The notes under the pieces were generated by a model. That model was not told the origin of the DNA. It did no database searches and saw only the letters and a list, made by a program, of their open reading frames with translations. A program made the position numbers and the translations under genes. A stretch of DNA of 32,254 nucleotides from Parachlamydiaceae bacterium (GTDB lineage Bacteria > Chlamydiota > Chlamydiia > Chlamydiales > Parachlamydiaceae): the NCBI GenBank assembly GCA_013813265.1, contig JACCRY010000224.1, positions 1 through 32,254 on the forward strand, read 5' to 3'. This document shows positions 7,151-14,470 of the stretch, piece after piece (position 1 is the first letter of the stretch; each line of letters opens with the position of its first letter).

Positions 7151-8113
7151 CTAATTCTGTTTAACTCGTTCAATAACCTCGTCTGCATTGTAGCTGGAAC
7201 GTACAAAGGGGCCACAATACATATGTTTAAGTCCTATAGTATATCCATACTCCTCATATCTTTTAAACTGTTCCGGAGTAATAAATGCTTTGACAAGGAG
7301 TTTTTGACGTTTTGGCTGTAAATATTGCCCGATAGTTATAATTGAACAACCTGCAGCCTTCAAATCCCTTAAAGTTTCCTGGACTTGCTCTTCAGTTTCT
7401 CCTAATCCTGCCATAATGCCAGACTTCACAAGCATGGAAGGATGGCAATTACGCGCAAAGTCAGCAGCATTCTTGAGGACACCTAGCGTTCGTTCGTAAG
7501 TCGCTGTATGCCGCACACGCGGAGTTAAAGCTCTCACAGTTTCAATGTTATGGTTGAAAACTTCAGGACGAGATTCCAAAACAACTTTTAAAGATTCAAA
7601 ATCGCCTTTAAAGTCAGATGTCAAAAGCTCAATTGTCGCAGAAGGGACCTCTCGCCTTAAAACCTCAACAGTCTTTGCCACTTGCCCAGCACCTCCATCC
7701 GGAAGATCATCACGAGCGACCATTGTTATGACAACATGCTTTAGCCCCAAACTTTTGACGGCATCTGCAACGCGGTCCGGCTCATCTAGCTGCAGTGGCT
7801 GGGGATTTTTAGAAAAGTCGATATCGCAAAATCCACAGCTTCTGGTGCATTCTTTTCCCATAATGAGAAACGTGGCAGTTTTTTTAGACCAGCAATGCAT
7901 AAGATTTGGACATTTTGCTTCTTCGCAGACAGTATGAAGCCTATTTTTAGCCAAGACTTTGCCTGTCTTCCATAGCTCAGACCCACTTGGAAGTTTACGA
8001 TGTAGCCATGGAGGAAACCGTCCAGGACCGACAACAGCTTCTTCACTCCCACAACCGCTTGCACTTTCCGGGATTTGAGGGAGCATATTAAGACGTTTAT
8101 TTTTTTCCGTCAT
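7151..8113 (-). CDS. lipA: Lipoyl synthase
   Basis: Radical-SAM enzyme that inserts two sulfurs into octanoyl groups on lipoyl domains of 2-oxoacid dehydrogenases and GcvH. All cluster ligands are present: the auxiliary cluster Cys63, Cys68 and Cys74 (CEEAKCPNLMHC), and the SAM cluster Cys89, Cys93 and Cys96 (CTRSCGFC). The RSSYNADE motif near the C-terminus supplies the serine ligand of the auxiliary cluster. At 320 residues it has the usual length. Its ATG overlaps the lpdA stop by four bases (ATGA), which indicates translational coupling with the E3 subunit gene. Confidence 0.97.
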   Translation of the reverse strand: MTEKNKRLNMLPQIPESASGCGSEEAVVGPGRFPPWLHRKLPSGSELWKTGKVLAKNRLHTVCEEAKCPNLMHCWSKKTATFLIMGKECTRSCGFCDIDFSKNPQPLQLDEPDRVADAVKSLGLKHVVITMVARDDLPDGGAGQVAKTVEVLRREVPSATIELLTSDFKGDFESLKVVLESRPEVFNHNIETVRALTPRVRHTATYERTLGVLKNAADFARNCHPSMLVKSGIMAGLGETEEQVQETLRDLKAAGCSIITIGQYLQPKRQKLLVKAFITPEQFKRYEEYGYTIGLKHMYCGPFVRSSYNADEVIERVKQN

Positions 8114-9522
8114 GGCTTTGTCTCTTTTCTTTTGGGGGGTAGATGCAAAGGAAACTCACTTGCCATCAAAGCAGCTTCCAACCAAACTTCTGCAACTGTT
8201 GGATGAGCATGAATTGCTTCTGTAATGGATTCGATTGTCAACTCAGCAGAAATCGCCACAACCATCTCTGCGACTAAACTTGACGCTTCATGGCCGACAA
8301 CTTGTGCACCAAGAATTTGACCTGTACGTTTATCCGTTACTACCTGAGCAAACCCTTCAGTTTGAAAAGCCGCCTGTGATTTTCCAAGAGCTTGAAAAGG
8401 GAACGCCGAGACCGTTGCATCATGCCCAGCTGCAATGGCAGCCTCTAAAGATAAGCCCACAGAACCAATTTCAGGATCCGTAAAAATAACAGAAGGAACC
8501 GCATTATAATTCATATGTGCAGGAATTCCACACGCATTTTTTGCAGCCACAAGACCCTGATGGGACGCCACATGAGCCAACCACCATTTTGAAGCGATAT
8601 CCCCGACTGCATAAATTCCTGGGACATTTGTTTCCATCTTTTCATTAACAGCCACAAGACCTTCTTTAGTAGTCAGAACTCCCGCTGCTTCCAATCCAAT
8701 ATTGGCGGTATTTAAAGAACGTCCAACAGCTACTAGCGAAATTTCAGCAGAAATATCTTCTCCGCCTGCAAGCTTTACAGTAACGCTTTTTTCATCTTTT
8801 TGAATTGATTCTACAAAAGTATCTGTGTAAATCTTGATTCCTTTTTTCTTAAAAACCTTAGTTAAATAAGAAGAAACACTTTGACTTTCCATCGGAAGGA
8901 TCGATGACATCATTTCTACAATAGAGACTTCTACGCCTAATGCCGCATAAAGAGATGCAAATTCACAACCTATAATTCCTCCGCCAATAATCACTAAACT
9001 TTTGGGGAGTGCTTGTATTTCAAGCATTGAAGTAGAATCAAGAATTCTTTCATGATCAAAAGGAAATGCAGGGATAGAACGAGGTTCTGATCCTGTGGCG
9101 ATAATAATCTTTCCGGCTTGAATGATTACATTGTCTACTCCGGTGACTTTTATAGTTGTAGAAGAGGTCAATTTTCCAAATCCTCTAAGTAGCTCAATGC
9201 GATTTGTCGCGATAAGACCTTCTAAATTTTTTCTAACACTGCCGACAATTCGGTCTTTTCTTGCGACCATTTTTCCAAAATCAAAACTTATTGATCCTGT
9301 TACAACACCAAATTCTTCCGCTTCTTGCACGCGTTTCAAAACTTCGGCATTAGCGATCAATGTTTTAGAAGGAATGCATCCGCGATTAAGACAGGTTCCA
9401 CCAACATCTTTGGCTTCGATGAGACCTACTGTTTTTCCGCTCTGGGCTGCTCGAATTGCCGCTGGATAGCCCCCTGGGCCCCCGCCAAGGACTACAATAT
9501 CAAATGTACGCTGGGTTGTCAT
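8110..9522 (-). CDS. lpdA: Dihydrolipoyl dehydrogenase (E3)
   Basis: FAD-dependent flavoprotein that reoxidises dihydrolipoyl groups in the pyruvate and 2-oxoglutarate dehydrogenase complexes, passing electrons to NAD. The FAD site is VVLGGGPGGYPAA (10-22), the redox disulfide is Cys44/Cys49 (GGTCLNRGCIPSK), the NAD site is IIGGGIIGCEFAS (about 178-190), the second FAD motif is GIYAVGDIA, and the catalytic His-Glu is in HAHPTVAEVW. Length (470) is normal. AAGAGGAG precedes the ATG. It heads a three-gene operon with lipA and the HEAT-like gene, with a candidate promoter at 9549-9578. Confidence 0.97.
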   Translation of the reverse strand: MTTQRTFDIVVLGGGPGGYPAAIRAAQSGKTVGLIEAKDVGGTCLNRGCIPSKTLIANAEVLKRVQEAEEFGVVTGSISFDFGKMVARKDRIVGSVRKNLEGLIATNRIELLRGFGKLTSSTTIKVTGVDNVIIQAGKIIIATGSEPRSIPAFPFDHERILDSTSMLEIQALPKSLVIIGGGIIGCEFASLYAALGVEVSIVEMMSSILPMESQSVSSYLTKVFKKKGIKIYTDTFVESIQKDEKSVTVKLAGGEDISAEISLVAVGRSLNTANIGLEAAGVLTTKEGLVAVNEKMETNVPGIYAVGDIASKWWLAHVASHQGLVAAKNACGIPAHMNYNAVPSVIFTDPEIGSVGLSLEAAIAAGHDATVSAFPFQALGKSQAAFQTEGFAQVVTDKRTGQILGAQVVGHEASSLVAEMVVAISAELTIESITEAIHAHPTVAEVWLEAALMASEFPLHLPPKRKETKP

Positions 9523-9548
9523 AGGTCTCTCCTCTTATTGATTAAGAT

Positions 9549-9578
9549 CATATACCATTTCAGAGTAAAAAGTGTAAA
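9549..9578 (-). promoter_or_regulatory. Candidate lpdA operon promoter
   Basis: On the minus strand TTTACA (-35, 9573-9578) and TATATG (-10, 9549-9554) are 18 bases apart, with TGG just before the -10 box giving an extended -10. It lies about 27 bases upstream of the lpdA ATG. Confidence 0.45.
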
Positions 9579-9671
9579 GATAGAGTACAAATCGAACTTA
9601 TGGCATGATGGAATAAGAGTCGGAAAGTAACGTACCATTTGAACGCCAGGTAAGCTTTGTGTTAATGTTAA

Positions 9672-9911
9672 CCGGAGTGCCGCAGAGAACGAAGAGGAAG
9701 CGCAGAGAAAAAACTGAAGTAGAGATTAGGAAATATAAATAGGCGACCGGCTTAAAACAAATTTGGTTTTAATATTTTTTTTAATGGAAGATAACGAGAA
9801 AGTTGACCAAAAATATTTAAACAGATTTGCTTTAAGCCATAATCTCATGTAGCTTTGGCCTATACTTCTTTTGTTCTCTGAGCTTCCTATAGTTCTCTGC
9901 GGCTCTGCGGT
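9672..9911. repeat. 240-bp imperfect palindrome
   Basis: Outer arms: gccgcagagaacgaagagg (left, from 9679) against ttcctatagttctctgcggc (right, to about 9902). Inner arms: ggcttaaaacaaatttgg (about 9748-9765) against the complement of ctgtttaaatat..gctttaagcc near 9815-9838. Open frames across it (such as 9726-9944 minus) look like by-products of the symmetry. This explains nearly all of the 455-bp gap between lpdA and the next gene. Confidence 0.65.
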
Positions 9912-9977
9912 AAAATATAGCAGAAAAGCTACCCGACGGAGCATGAAGATTTTAAAAAGAAAGTAAGAGAGATATAA

Positions 9978-10328
9978 ATGGACGAAAAAACTAAAAGAAA
10001 GATGTGTTGGAACTGTGAAGGTAATATTTCTTTAGAAGAAGATGTATGCCCCTACTGCCGAGCAGCTATCATCCCGCGAGGAGAAGAGTTTTCTAATAAA
10101 GAGGTTTCTCAAAAAACTGATAGTAGCGCCTTTATCGGTGTAACAATGGCGCTCCTCATGGGGGGATGTTTCTTTTCTCTCTTTGGTATCCTTTTATTTT
10201 TCTTTTCCGATAGCGGTTTTTTCACTCTTCGCTGGAGCGATCGATATTCAACGCTCTATATTGTTATTGCATTCACGATGTTATACTTCGGCTTTCGCAA
10301 TTTGCAAAAGCTACCTTCAGAAAAATAA
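9978..10328 (+). CDS. Zinc-ribbon membrane protein
   Basis: 116 residues. The N-terminus has a zinc-ribbon with Cys10, Cys13, Cys24 and Cys27 (CWNC..CPYC), the classic short 'zinc-ribbon' header. Two membrane segments follow at about 50-75 (FIGVTMALLMGGCFFSLFGI) and 87-105 (STLYIVIAFTMLYFGF). The function is unknown; proteins of this layout are common and mostly uncharacterised. AGAGAG lies upstream of the ATG, and a terminator follows at 10331-10356. Confidence 0.72.
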   Translation: MDEKTKRKMCWNCEGNISLEEDVCPYCRAAIIPRGEEFSNKEVSQKTDSSAFIGVTMALLMGGCFFSLFGILLFFFSDSGFFTLRWSDRYSTLYIVIAFTMLYFGFRNLQKLPSEK

Positions 10329-10330
10329 CT

Positions 10331-10356
10331 AAGGGAGTACCTCCCCTTCTTTTTCT
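10331..10356 (+). terminator. Rho-independent terminator
   Basis: aaGGGAG-tac-CTCCCctt followed by a T-rich run (tctttttcttt), three bases after the stop codon of the zinc-ribbon gene. Confidence 0.75.
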
Positions 10357-10429
10357 TTCAGACATAACTTTTTTTCAAGTAAAATTAATTAAAGAAATGA
10401 ATAATAAAAGAATTGGAGGGGAGGCGTGT

Positions 10430-10473
10430 ATACTGCGCGCGATGATCGCAATGCGTTTTTTTGCGCGCAGTAT
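10430..10473. terminator. GC-rich hairpin between convergent genes
   Basis: An exact 11-bp stem, atactgcgcgc (10430-10440) with gcgcgcagtat (10463-10473), encloses a 22-base loop. There is no clean T run on either side, so it is not a textbook intrinsic terminator; it could still stop transcripts of the minus-strand gene or insulate the convergent pair. Confidence 0.5.
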
Positions 10474-10479
10474 TACTTA

Positions 10480-11031
10480 TCAGATAGCTGCAGGAGCACT
10501 AGCAAGTGCACTATTTTGGACACTGATCATTTCGCTATAAGACTGCCATAAATCTTGATCAACATGACCATGACGGATCGAGATAATCAATTCACGCTTA
10601 ATTGTTTTTAGATCTTTCTTAGGAGTTAGTTTACGAATCATTTCTTTATCATTAGCTAATTTAGCAATATTTAACATACGCTCAAAATCAACTTTAGTAA
10701 ATGCAAACTGATCGCGACGCTTGCGAGATCCACGAGCTGCACGAGGCTTAGGCGGAACAGAAGTTGGACGATCCATTTGAATAATATACTTCGAAATCAA
10801 TTGTTTTAGCTTCTCTGGTTCTTCTGTCTTCATTTTACGCATTGTAAAATGGTGAATATAACCACCTACTTCAGAAGGCAAATATCGGCAGATGTCATTC
10901 TCTTTACCACCATTGATTTTTTGTACTGCTTTTTGAATTAAAGCAAATAGATTATCAGCATCAGCTGAATTGTTTGAAGCTTTCAACGTAGCGGTATTGC
11001 TTTCGTGTTGTTTGCCTTCGTTATATGCCAT
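10480..11031 (-). CDS. Basic conserved-looking protein, unknown
   Basis: 183 residues from the second of two adjacent ATGs, chosen because AGGTGAT sits at the proper distance. I do not recognise it. A helical N-terminal half (ADADNLFALIQKAVQKINGG) is joined by a proline- and arginine-rich linker (PPKPRAARGSRKRRDQ, about 95-110) to a second helical half (FTKVDFERMLNIAKLANDKE..). The basic linker would suit contact with nucleic acid, but no DNA-binding fold is visible. The C-terminus is alanine- and serine-rich. It is a single gene with a 257-base AT-rich upstream region. Confidence 0.7.
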   Translation of the reverse strand: MAYNEGKQHESNTATLKASNNSADADNLFALIQKAVQKINGGKENDICRYLPSEVGGYIHHFTMRKMKTEEPEKLKQLISKYIIQMDRPTSVPPKPRAARGSRKRRDQFAFTKVDFERMLNIAKLANDKEMIRKLTPKKDLKTIKRELIISIRHGHVDQDLWQSYSEMISVQNSALASAPAAI

Positions 11032-11034
11032 CAT

Positions 11035-11291
11035 ATCACCTATTCTTTTATGGTTGTTTGTTTTTTGTTTTTTTCAAATTGTTCGTCATTCTTTAGGGCC
11101 ATTTAGAAGATCGGATTTGTTTCTTCTTGCGATATAGTCGATTATGAATCCATTTTTCAGACTATTGAGCAAACTTCTATTGTGTTGGCTTTCCCTCTGT
11201 AACTACCCATTTAAAACTATATGTAAATTAATGACAAGAAGAAAAACACTTTTCTGCATTTTTTTCAGATTCAGTTCATAACATTTTACAT
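11035..11291. other. AT-rich upstream region
   Basis: No gene seen. On the minus strand TTGTCA..(17 bases)..TTAAAT near 11211-11239 is a weak promoter candidate for the gene ending at 10480. The remainder is T-rich without clear structure. Confidence 0.25.
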
Positions 11292-12374
11292 TCAATGTTG
11301 AAAATGATCAAAGAAATAGGTGGAGTTCTCTACACAAACAATTGATTCACCACAAGCCTTTGTTATACATATTGTTGAAGAGGCTTCACGCAAACGAAAA
11401 GAACTAATTCCAGCTTGGAATTGAAAGTAAATAATTTGGTTTTTTGTAGAGTGAAAGATCATTTTTCGTATTTTCTTTTTAGACCATTCAAGATCAATTA
11501 AACCTAAAGTTGAAAGAGAAGCTCCACATATTCGGCCAGCATGAAGCTCCGGAAGAAGACAAGGTAAAATTTCAATAAAGCTTGCCTCTAATGCACTAGA
11601 ACTTTCTTGACTTATATAAAGGAACATTTGTCTAATGATTTTCGCGCCTCCCGTCAAAAGCAACAAAGGACTACAAGAACTACCATTAGGAACCTCAGGC
11701 AAAGAAATTCCTTGACAATAAGGATCAACTAAGCTGCAACTTAAAAGGCCTTCAAATCCTACACAATAAAGATCTTTTAAATGCAATGACAAGTCTAATA
11801 ATTTTTTTTCTGTTAAATCACTCTTGAGAACTTTTAACAAGCTTGCGGTTCCAGCATCATGAGGATCAATGGAGGGAATAAGCTGTCCTAACCTAAACCA
11901 AAAAGGCAAAATTTCTGAAAGAGTCATACGCCGACGAACAAGCTCCCAATCAGCAACTTTAGTGACCCCAAACGAGAGTCTTTCAGGTTGATGCATTTCT
12001 AGATAGGGTTGTTCTTTACAATAAATTTCTGGTAAGTATGAAACCGATGTTTCCTCCGGAACTTTTTCTTTAATCAATGTAAATCCAGGAAAAGAGGTCG
12101 TTGCGTGAATGCGATAACGAAAAAATCCTTTCTTTGAAAAGCCCCAAACTTTTAAACAGCCTTTTTCAAGATCCTGCATGACAGTAAATTCATTCAGAGG
12201 GCCTTGTAAGTTTAAGGAAATTTCTGCAATAAGGACTGGATCAGCAACAGATAAATCACACACTCTTATGAAGGCAGGATAAATTTGAAAGCGCAATTTT
12301 GCTAAAGGCAAAAGAACACAGGTACCGGGCAAATGGGTAAAGGGACGAAATCGTTCAGCTATAGTAATGTGCAC
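11292..12374 (-). CDS. Hypothetical 360-aa protein, coupled to mtaB
   Basis: I do not recognise the family. The protein is soluble, mixed alpha/beta, without signal peptide or membrane segment. A notable conserved-looking stretch is SFGVTKVADWELVRRRMTLS near residues 135-153, followed by EILPFWFRLGQLIP. It starts with GTG (12374), four bases after the mtaB stop; GGAG within the mtaB end serves as the ribosome binding site, so translation is probably coupled. Co-transcription with mtaB does not define its job. Confidence 0.7.
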   Translation of the reverse strand: MHITIAERFRPFTHLPGTCVLLPLAKLRFQIYPAFIRVCDLSVADPVLIAEISLNLQGPLNEFTVMQDLEKGCLKVWGFSKKGFFRYRIHATTSFPGFTLIKEKVPEETSVSYLPEIYCKEQPYLEMHQPERLSFGVTKVADWELVRRRMTLSEILPFWFRLGQLIPSIDPHDAGTASLLKVLKSDLTEKKLLDLSLHLKDLYCVGFEGLLSCSLVDPYCQGISLPEVPNGSSCSPLLLLTGGAKIIRQMFLYISQESSSALEASFIEILPCLLPELHAGRICGASLSTLGLIDLEWSKKKIRKMIFHSTKNQIIYFQFQAGISSFRLREASSTICITKACGESIVCVENSTYFFDHFQH

Positions 12375-12378
12375 CTTT

Positions 12379-13677
12379 TTACTCCGCAGAAACAGGTGTT
12401 ATGACTCCAACAAGCCCCTGAGGGGTATTAGAAATAAATTTAACTTTGACAATGGAATTGGATGCAAGCGCCTCTCCTTCTACTAAAACTCTAAGAAAAT
12501 TTTCTGTATGTCCTTCCATGGACAGACACAATCCTTCCTGCTTGTTTTCAAGCAGCACATCCATAGTGCGTCCAACAAATCGCTCATGCAGCTCATAAGA
12601 GATTTTTTCGGCAAAACGTAAAACCTCTTGCTTGCGCGCTTTAATGACGTCACCCGGAACTTTATTAGGCATTAAGGCTGCACGAGTTCGAGCACGCTCA
12701 CTAAAGGGAAACATGTGAACTTTAGCAAACTTAACTTTATCCATAACATCAAGCGTGTCTTTAAAGTCTGCATCAGTTTCTCCAGGAAACCCTACAATGA
12801 TATCGGTTGTAAATGTGAAATCGGGATCAGCCGCACGCAATCGATCAACAGTGTCCATAAAAATCTGACGGGTATATTTACGATTCATACGCTTAAGAAT
12901 CACATTAGATCCTGATTGAAGAACGATATGCATCGAATGACACGTCGTTTTTCCGTCTAAAATTGCACTAGCGAGATCCTCCGTCACTTCGTCAGGATCG
13001 ATCGAAGATACTCTTAGCCTCGCAAGACCCTTGACAGAGTCAACAGCACGAATGAGATCGGCCAAGGTGTAAGCCTTGTTACCTTCAGGGACATTTCCAT
13101 CAAAATCCCCTACATTAATCCCCGTAATGACAACTTCTTTGTATCCTGTAGCTACAAGACCTTCAACTTCAGTTATGATTTCTATCAAAGTCCGCGAACG
13201 GGAACGTCCCCGAACATAGGGAATAATGCAATAGGTACAGTACGAATTACATCCATCCTGCACTTTAACAAATGCACGGGTGTGAGAGTCAAAATTCTTA
13301 ATCTGAAACTCAGGAGTCGTTTCTAATGGAAAGAGCTCTGCAATCAAATTTTCTTTATTCTTATTGGAAACAAGATGAGTGACACCTGCCATTGTCTTGA
13401 TTTGATCTGGATTATTCTCAGCGGCACATCCCGTAACAACCAATTTGGCATTTGGATGTTTGCGAGCAAGCTGTCGCACTTCATAACGGCTTTGAGTGTC
13501 GGCTGCTTCCGTAACTGTGCATGTATTAACAATGCAGACCTCGGCATTTTCGCCCTCCCCTGCAGCAGTGTACCCTAGCTCCTTCAGCTGATCTGCGTAC
13601 GCCTGTGATTCATACTGGTTTGTGCGACATCCAAGAGTCACCACTTTATATTTTTTGGAATCTTCAGTTTTAGTCAT
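12379..13677 (-). CDS. mtaB: tRNA N6-threonylcarbamoyladenosine methylthiotransferase
   Basis: Radical-SAM methylthiotransferase that converts t6A37 to ms2t6A37 in tRNAs reading ANN codons. The UPF0004 N-terminal domain has VVTLGCRTNQYES (Cys17), VNTCTVTEAAD and VVTGCAAE cysteines for the auxiliary cluster. The radical-SAM motif is Cys143, Cys147 and Cys150 (DGCNSYCTYCIIPYVRGRSR). A TRAM-like C-terminal part follows. NQYES after GC and the GRSRSR stretch fit MtaB rather than MiaB or RimO. The length of 432 is normal. Its stop is followed four bases later by the GTG of an unknown gene. Upstream are REP copies at 13731-13851. Confidence 0.92.
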   Translation of the reverse strand: MTKTEDSKKYKVVTLGCRTNQYESQAYADQLKELGYTAAGEGENAEVCIVNTCTVTEAADTQSRYEVRQLARKHPNAKLVVTGCAAENNPDQIKTMAGVTHLVSNKNKENLIAELFPLETTPEFQIKNFDSHTRAFVKVQDGCNSYCTYCIIPYVRGRSRSRTLIEIITEVEGLVATGYKEVVITGINVGDFDGNVPEGNKAYTLADLIRAVDSVKGLARLRVSSIDPDEVTEDLASAILDGKTTCHSMHIVLQSGSNVILKRMNRKYTRQIFMDTVDRLRAADPDFTFTTDIIVGFPGETDADFKDTLDVMDKVKFAKVHMFPFSERARTRAALMPNKVPGDVIKARKQEVLRFAEKISYELHERFVGRTMDVLLENKQEGLCLSMEGHTENFLRVLVEGEALASNSIVKVKFISNTPQGLVGVITPVSAE

Positions 13678-13730
13678 CTTTTTTACTCATTTATATTATT
13701 GTGCTAAAAGTAGCGCCGCTTATAGCTCAC

Positions 13731-13851
13731 GCTGTAGCGAAGCAAAGCCTGGATACACAAAGGGCCGAAACCTCACCTCGATAAATTCCCCTTTTCCCGG
13801 AGAGATGTCACATAATAGTCCAGGCTGTAGCGAAGCAAAGCCTGGGTACAC
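13731..13851. repeat. Two direct REP-like copies
   Basis: Two 28-base copies, 13731-13758 and 13824-13851, differ at one base (cctggAtacac versus cctggGtacac). The second forms a hairpin, ccaggct..agcctgg, and both are followed by a 'gggccga' segment (about 13762 and 13876). Their place directly downstream of a RAYT remnant (minus strand) fits the usual RAYT-REP arrangement. Confidence 0.7.
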
Positions 13852-13894
13852 AACCTTCCTAAACAAAGCCCCGGAGGGCCGACACATATTAACT

Positions 13895-14311
13895 TCAACC
13901 GTTCATTCCTTTAAGCCAATTCCATTCTTCCTCGAATGTATTGACCCTATGATGCTCTTTTTGATTATTAACATAATTCAATACTGTCTCAAGCGCTGGC
14001 CGTCTTACACTAAATACCCCATATCCTTCTTGCCAACAAAAACCCGCAAGCCTGCGATCTTGCGACTTAATCCAATGAGTCGTCTTCGTTTTCAGAGTTT
14101 GAACCAAGGTAGCTACTGCGACTTTGCTTGAACATTCAATAAGTAAATGTATGTAATATGCTACGCTTCCAATAGAGTAAAGCAAGCATTCATTTTTCTG
14201 GAGTTCTTTCTCTATATATTGATGTAATGATAGCTGGAGTATTCACTAATAGATGGATATAATCCGATGTTCCATAGCTCGCAATTAAAATCCTCATAAT
14301 CCTTTGACAAT
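13895..14311 (-). pseudogene. Decayed RAYT/IS200-type Y1 transposase
   Basis: The minus-strand frame reads LHQYIEKELQKNECLL, then YSIGSVAYYIHLLIECSS, ATLVQTLKTKTTHWIK, WQEGYGVFSV and VLNYVNNQKEHHR, which is the order found in REP-associated Y1 transposases. The catalytic tyrosine position (NYVNNQ) is kept, but the HUH motif has become YIH. The 5' part is missing: the frame is closed by TGA upstream. Overlapping it in another frame is a second HUH-region fragment, ILIASYGTSDYIHLLVNTP (about 14235-14305), so two related genes appear to have been joined and truncated. It cannot be active as it stands. Confidence 0.75.
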
Positions 14312-14470
14312 GACAATTTTGAATAAATAAGCTAGCAAAGGTGACCGCAACTTATCAGTAATCAATGGAGCTAGATTTTTTGTTGACCAAAGTAGGTGGA
14401 CAAATTGATAAAAATTAAAGCATGTGACATTTTCTCTTGGAATAGGCCCGAATTCATTTATCAGACAGCA
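14312..14470. other. Intergenic, nothing seen
   Basis: AT-rich spacer between the transposase remnant and the stop codon of the giant gene. No repeat, terminator or gene recognised. Confidence 0.3.

Noticed and set aside
7545-7937. Plus-strand frame of 130 codons inside lipA
   Set aside because: It is antisense to the conserved lipA core; no start signal.
9726-9944. Minus-strand 72-codon frame before the zinc-ribbon gene
   Set aside because: It is the translation of one arm and centre of the 240-bp palindrome.
11292-12374. Glycosidase-like assignment for the 360-aa protein
   Set aside because: A short stretch recalled some carbohydrate-active proteins, but no catalytic motif could be shown.
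13731-13851. Possible CRISPR array
   Set aside because: Only two copies of a hairpin repeat, with no further units and no cas genes; REP with RAYT explains it better.
13622-14131. Plus-strand frame of 169 codons over the REP copies
   Set aside because: It crosses the mtaB start, both REPs and the antisense of the transposase remnant; its repeated CSEAKPGYT segments are simply the REP read in frame.
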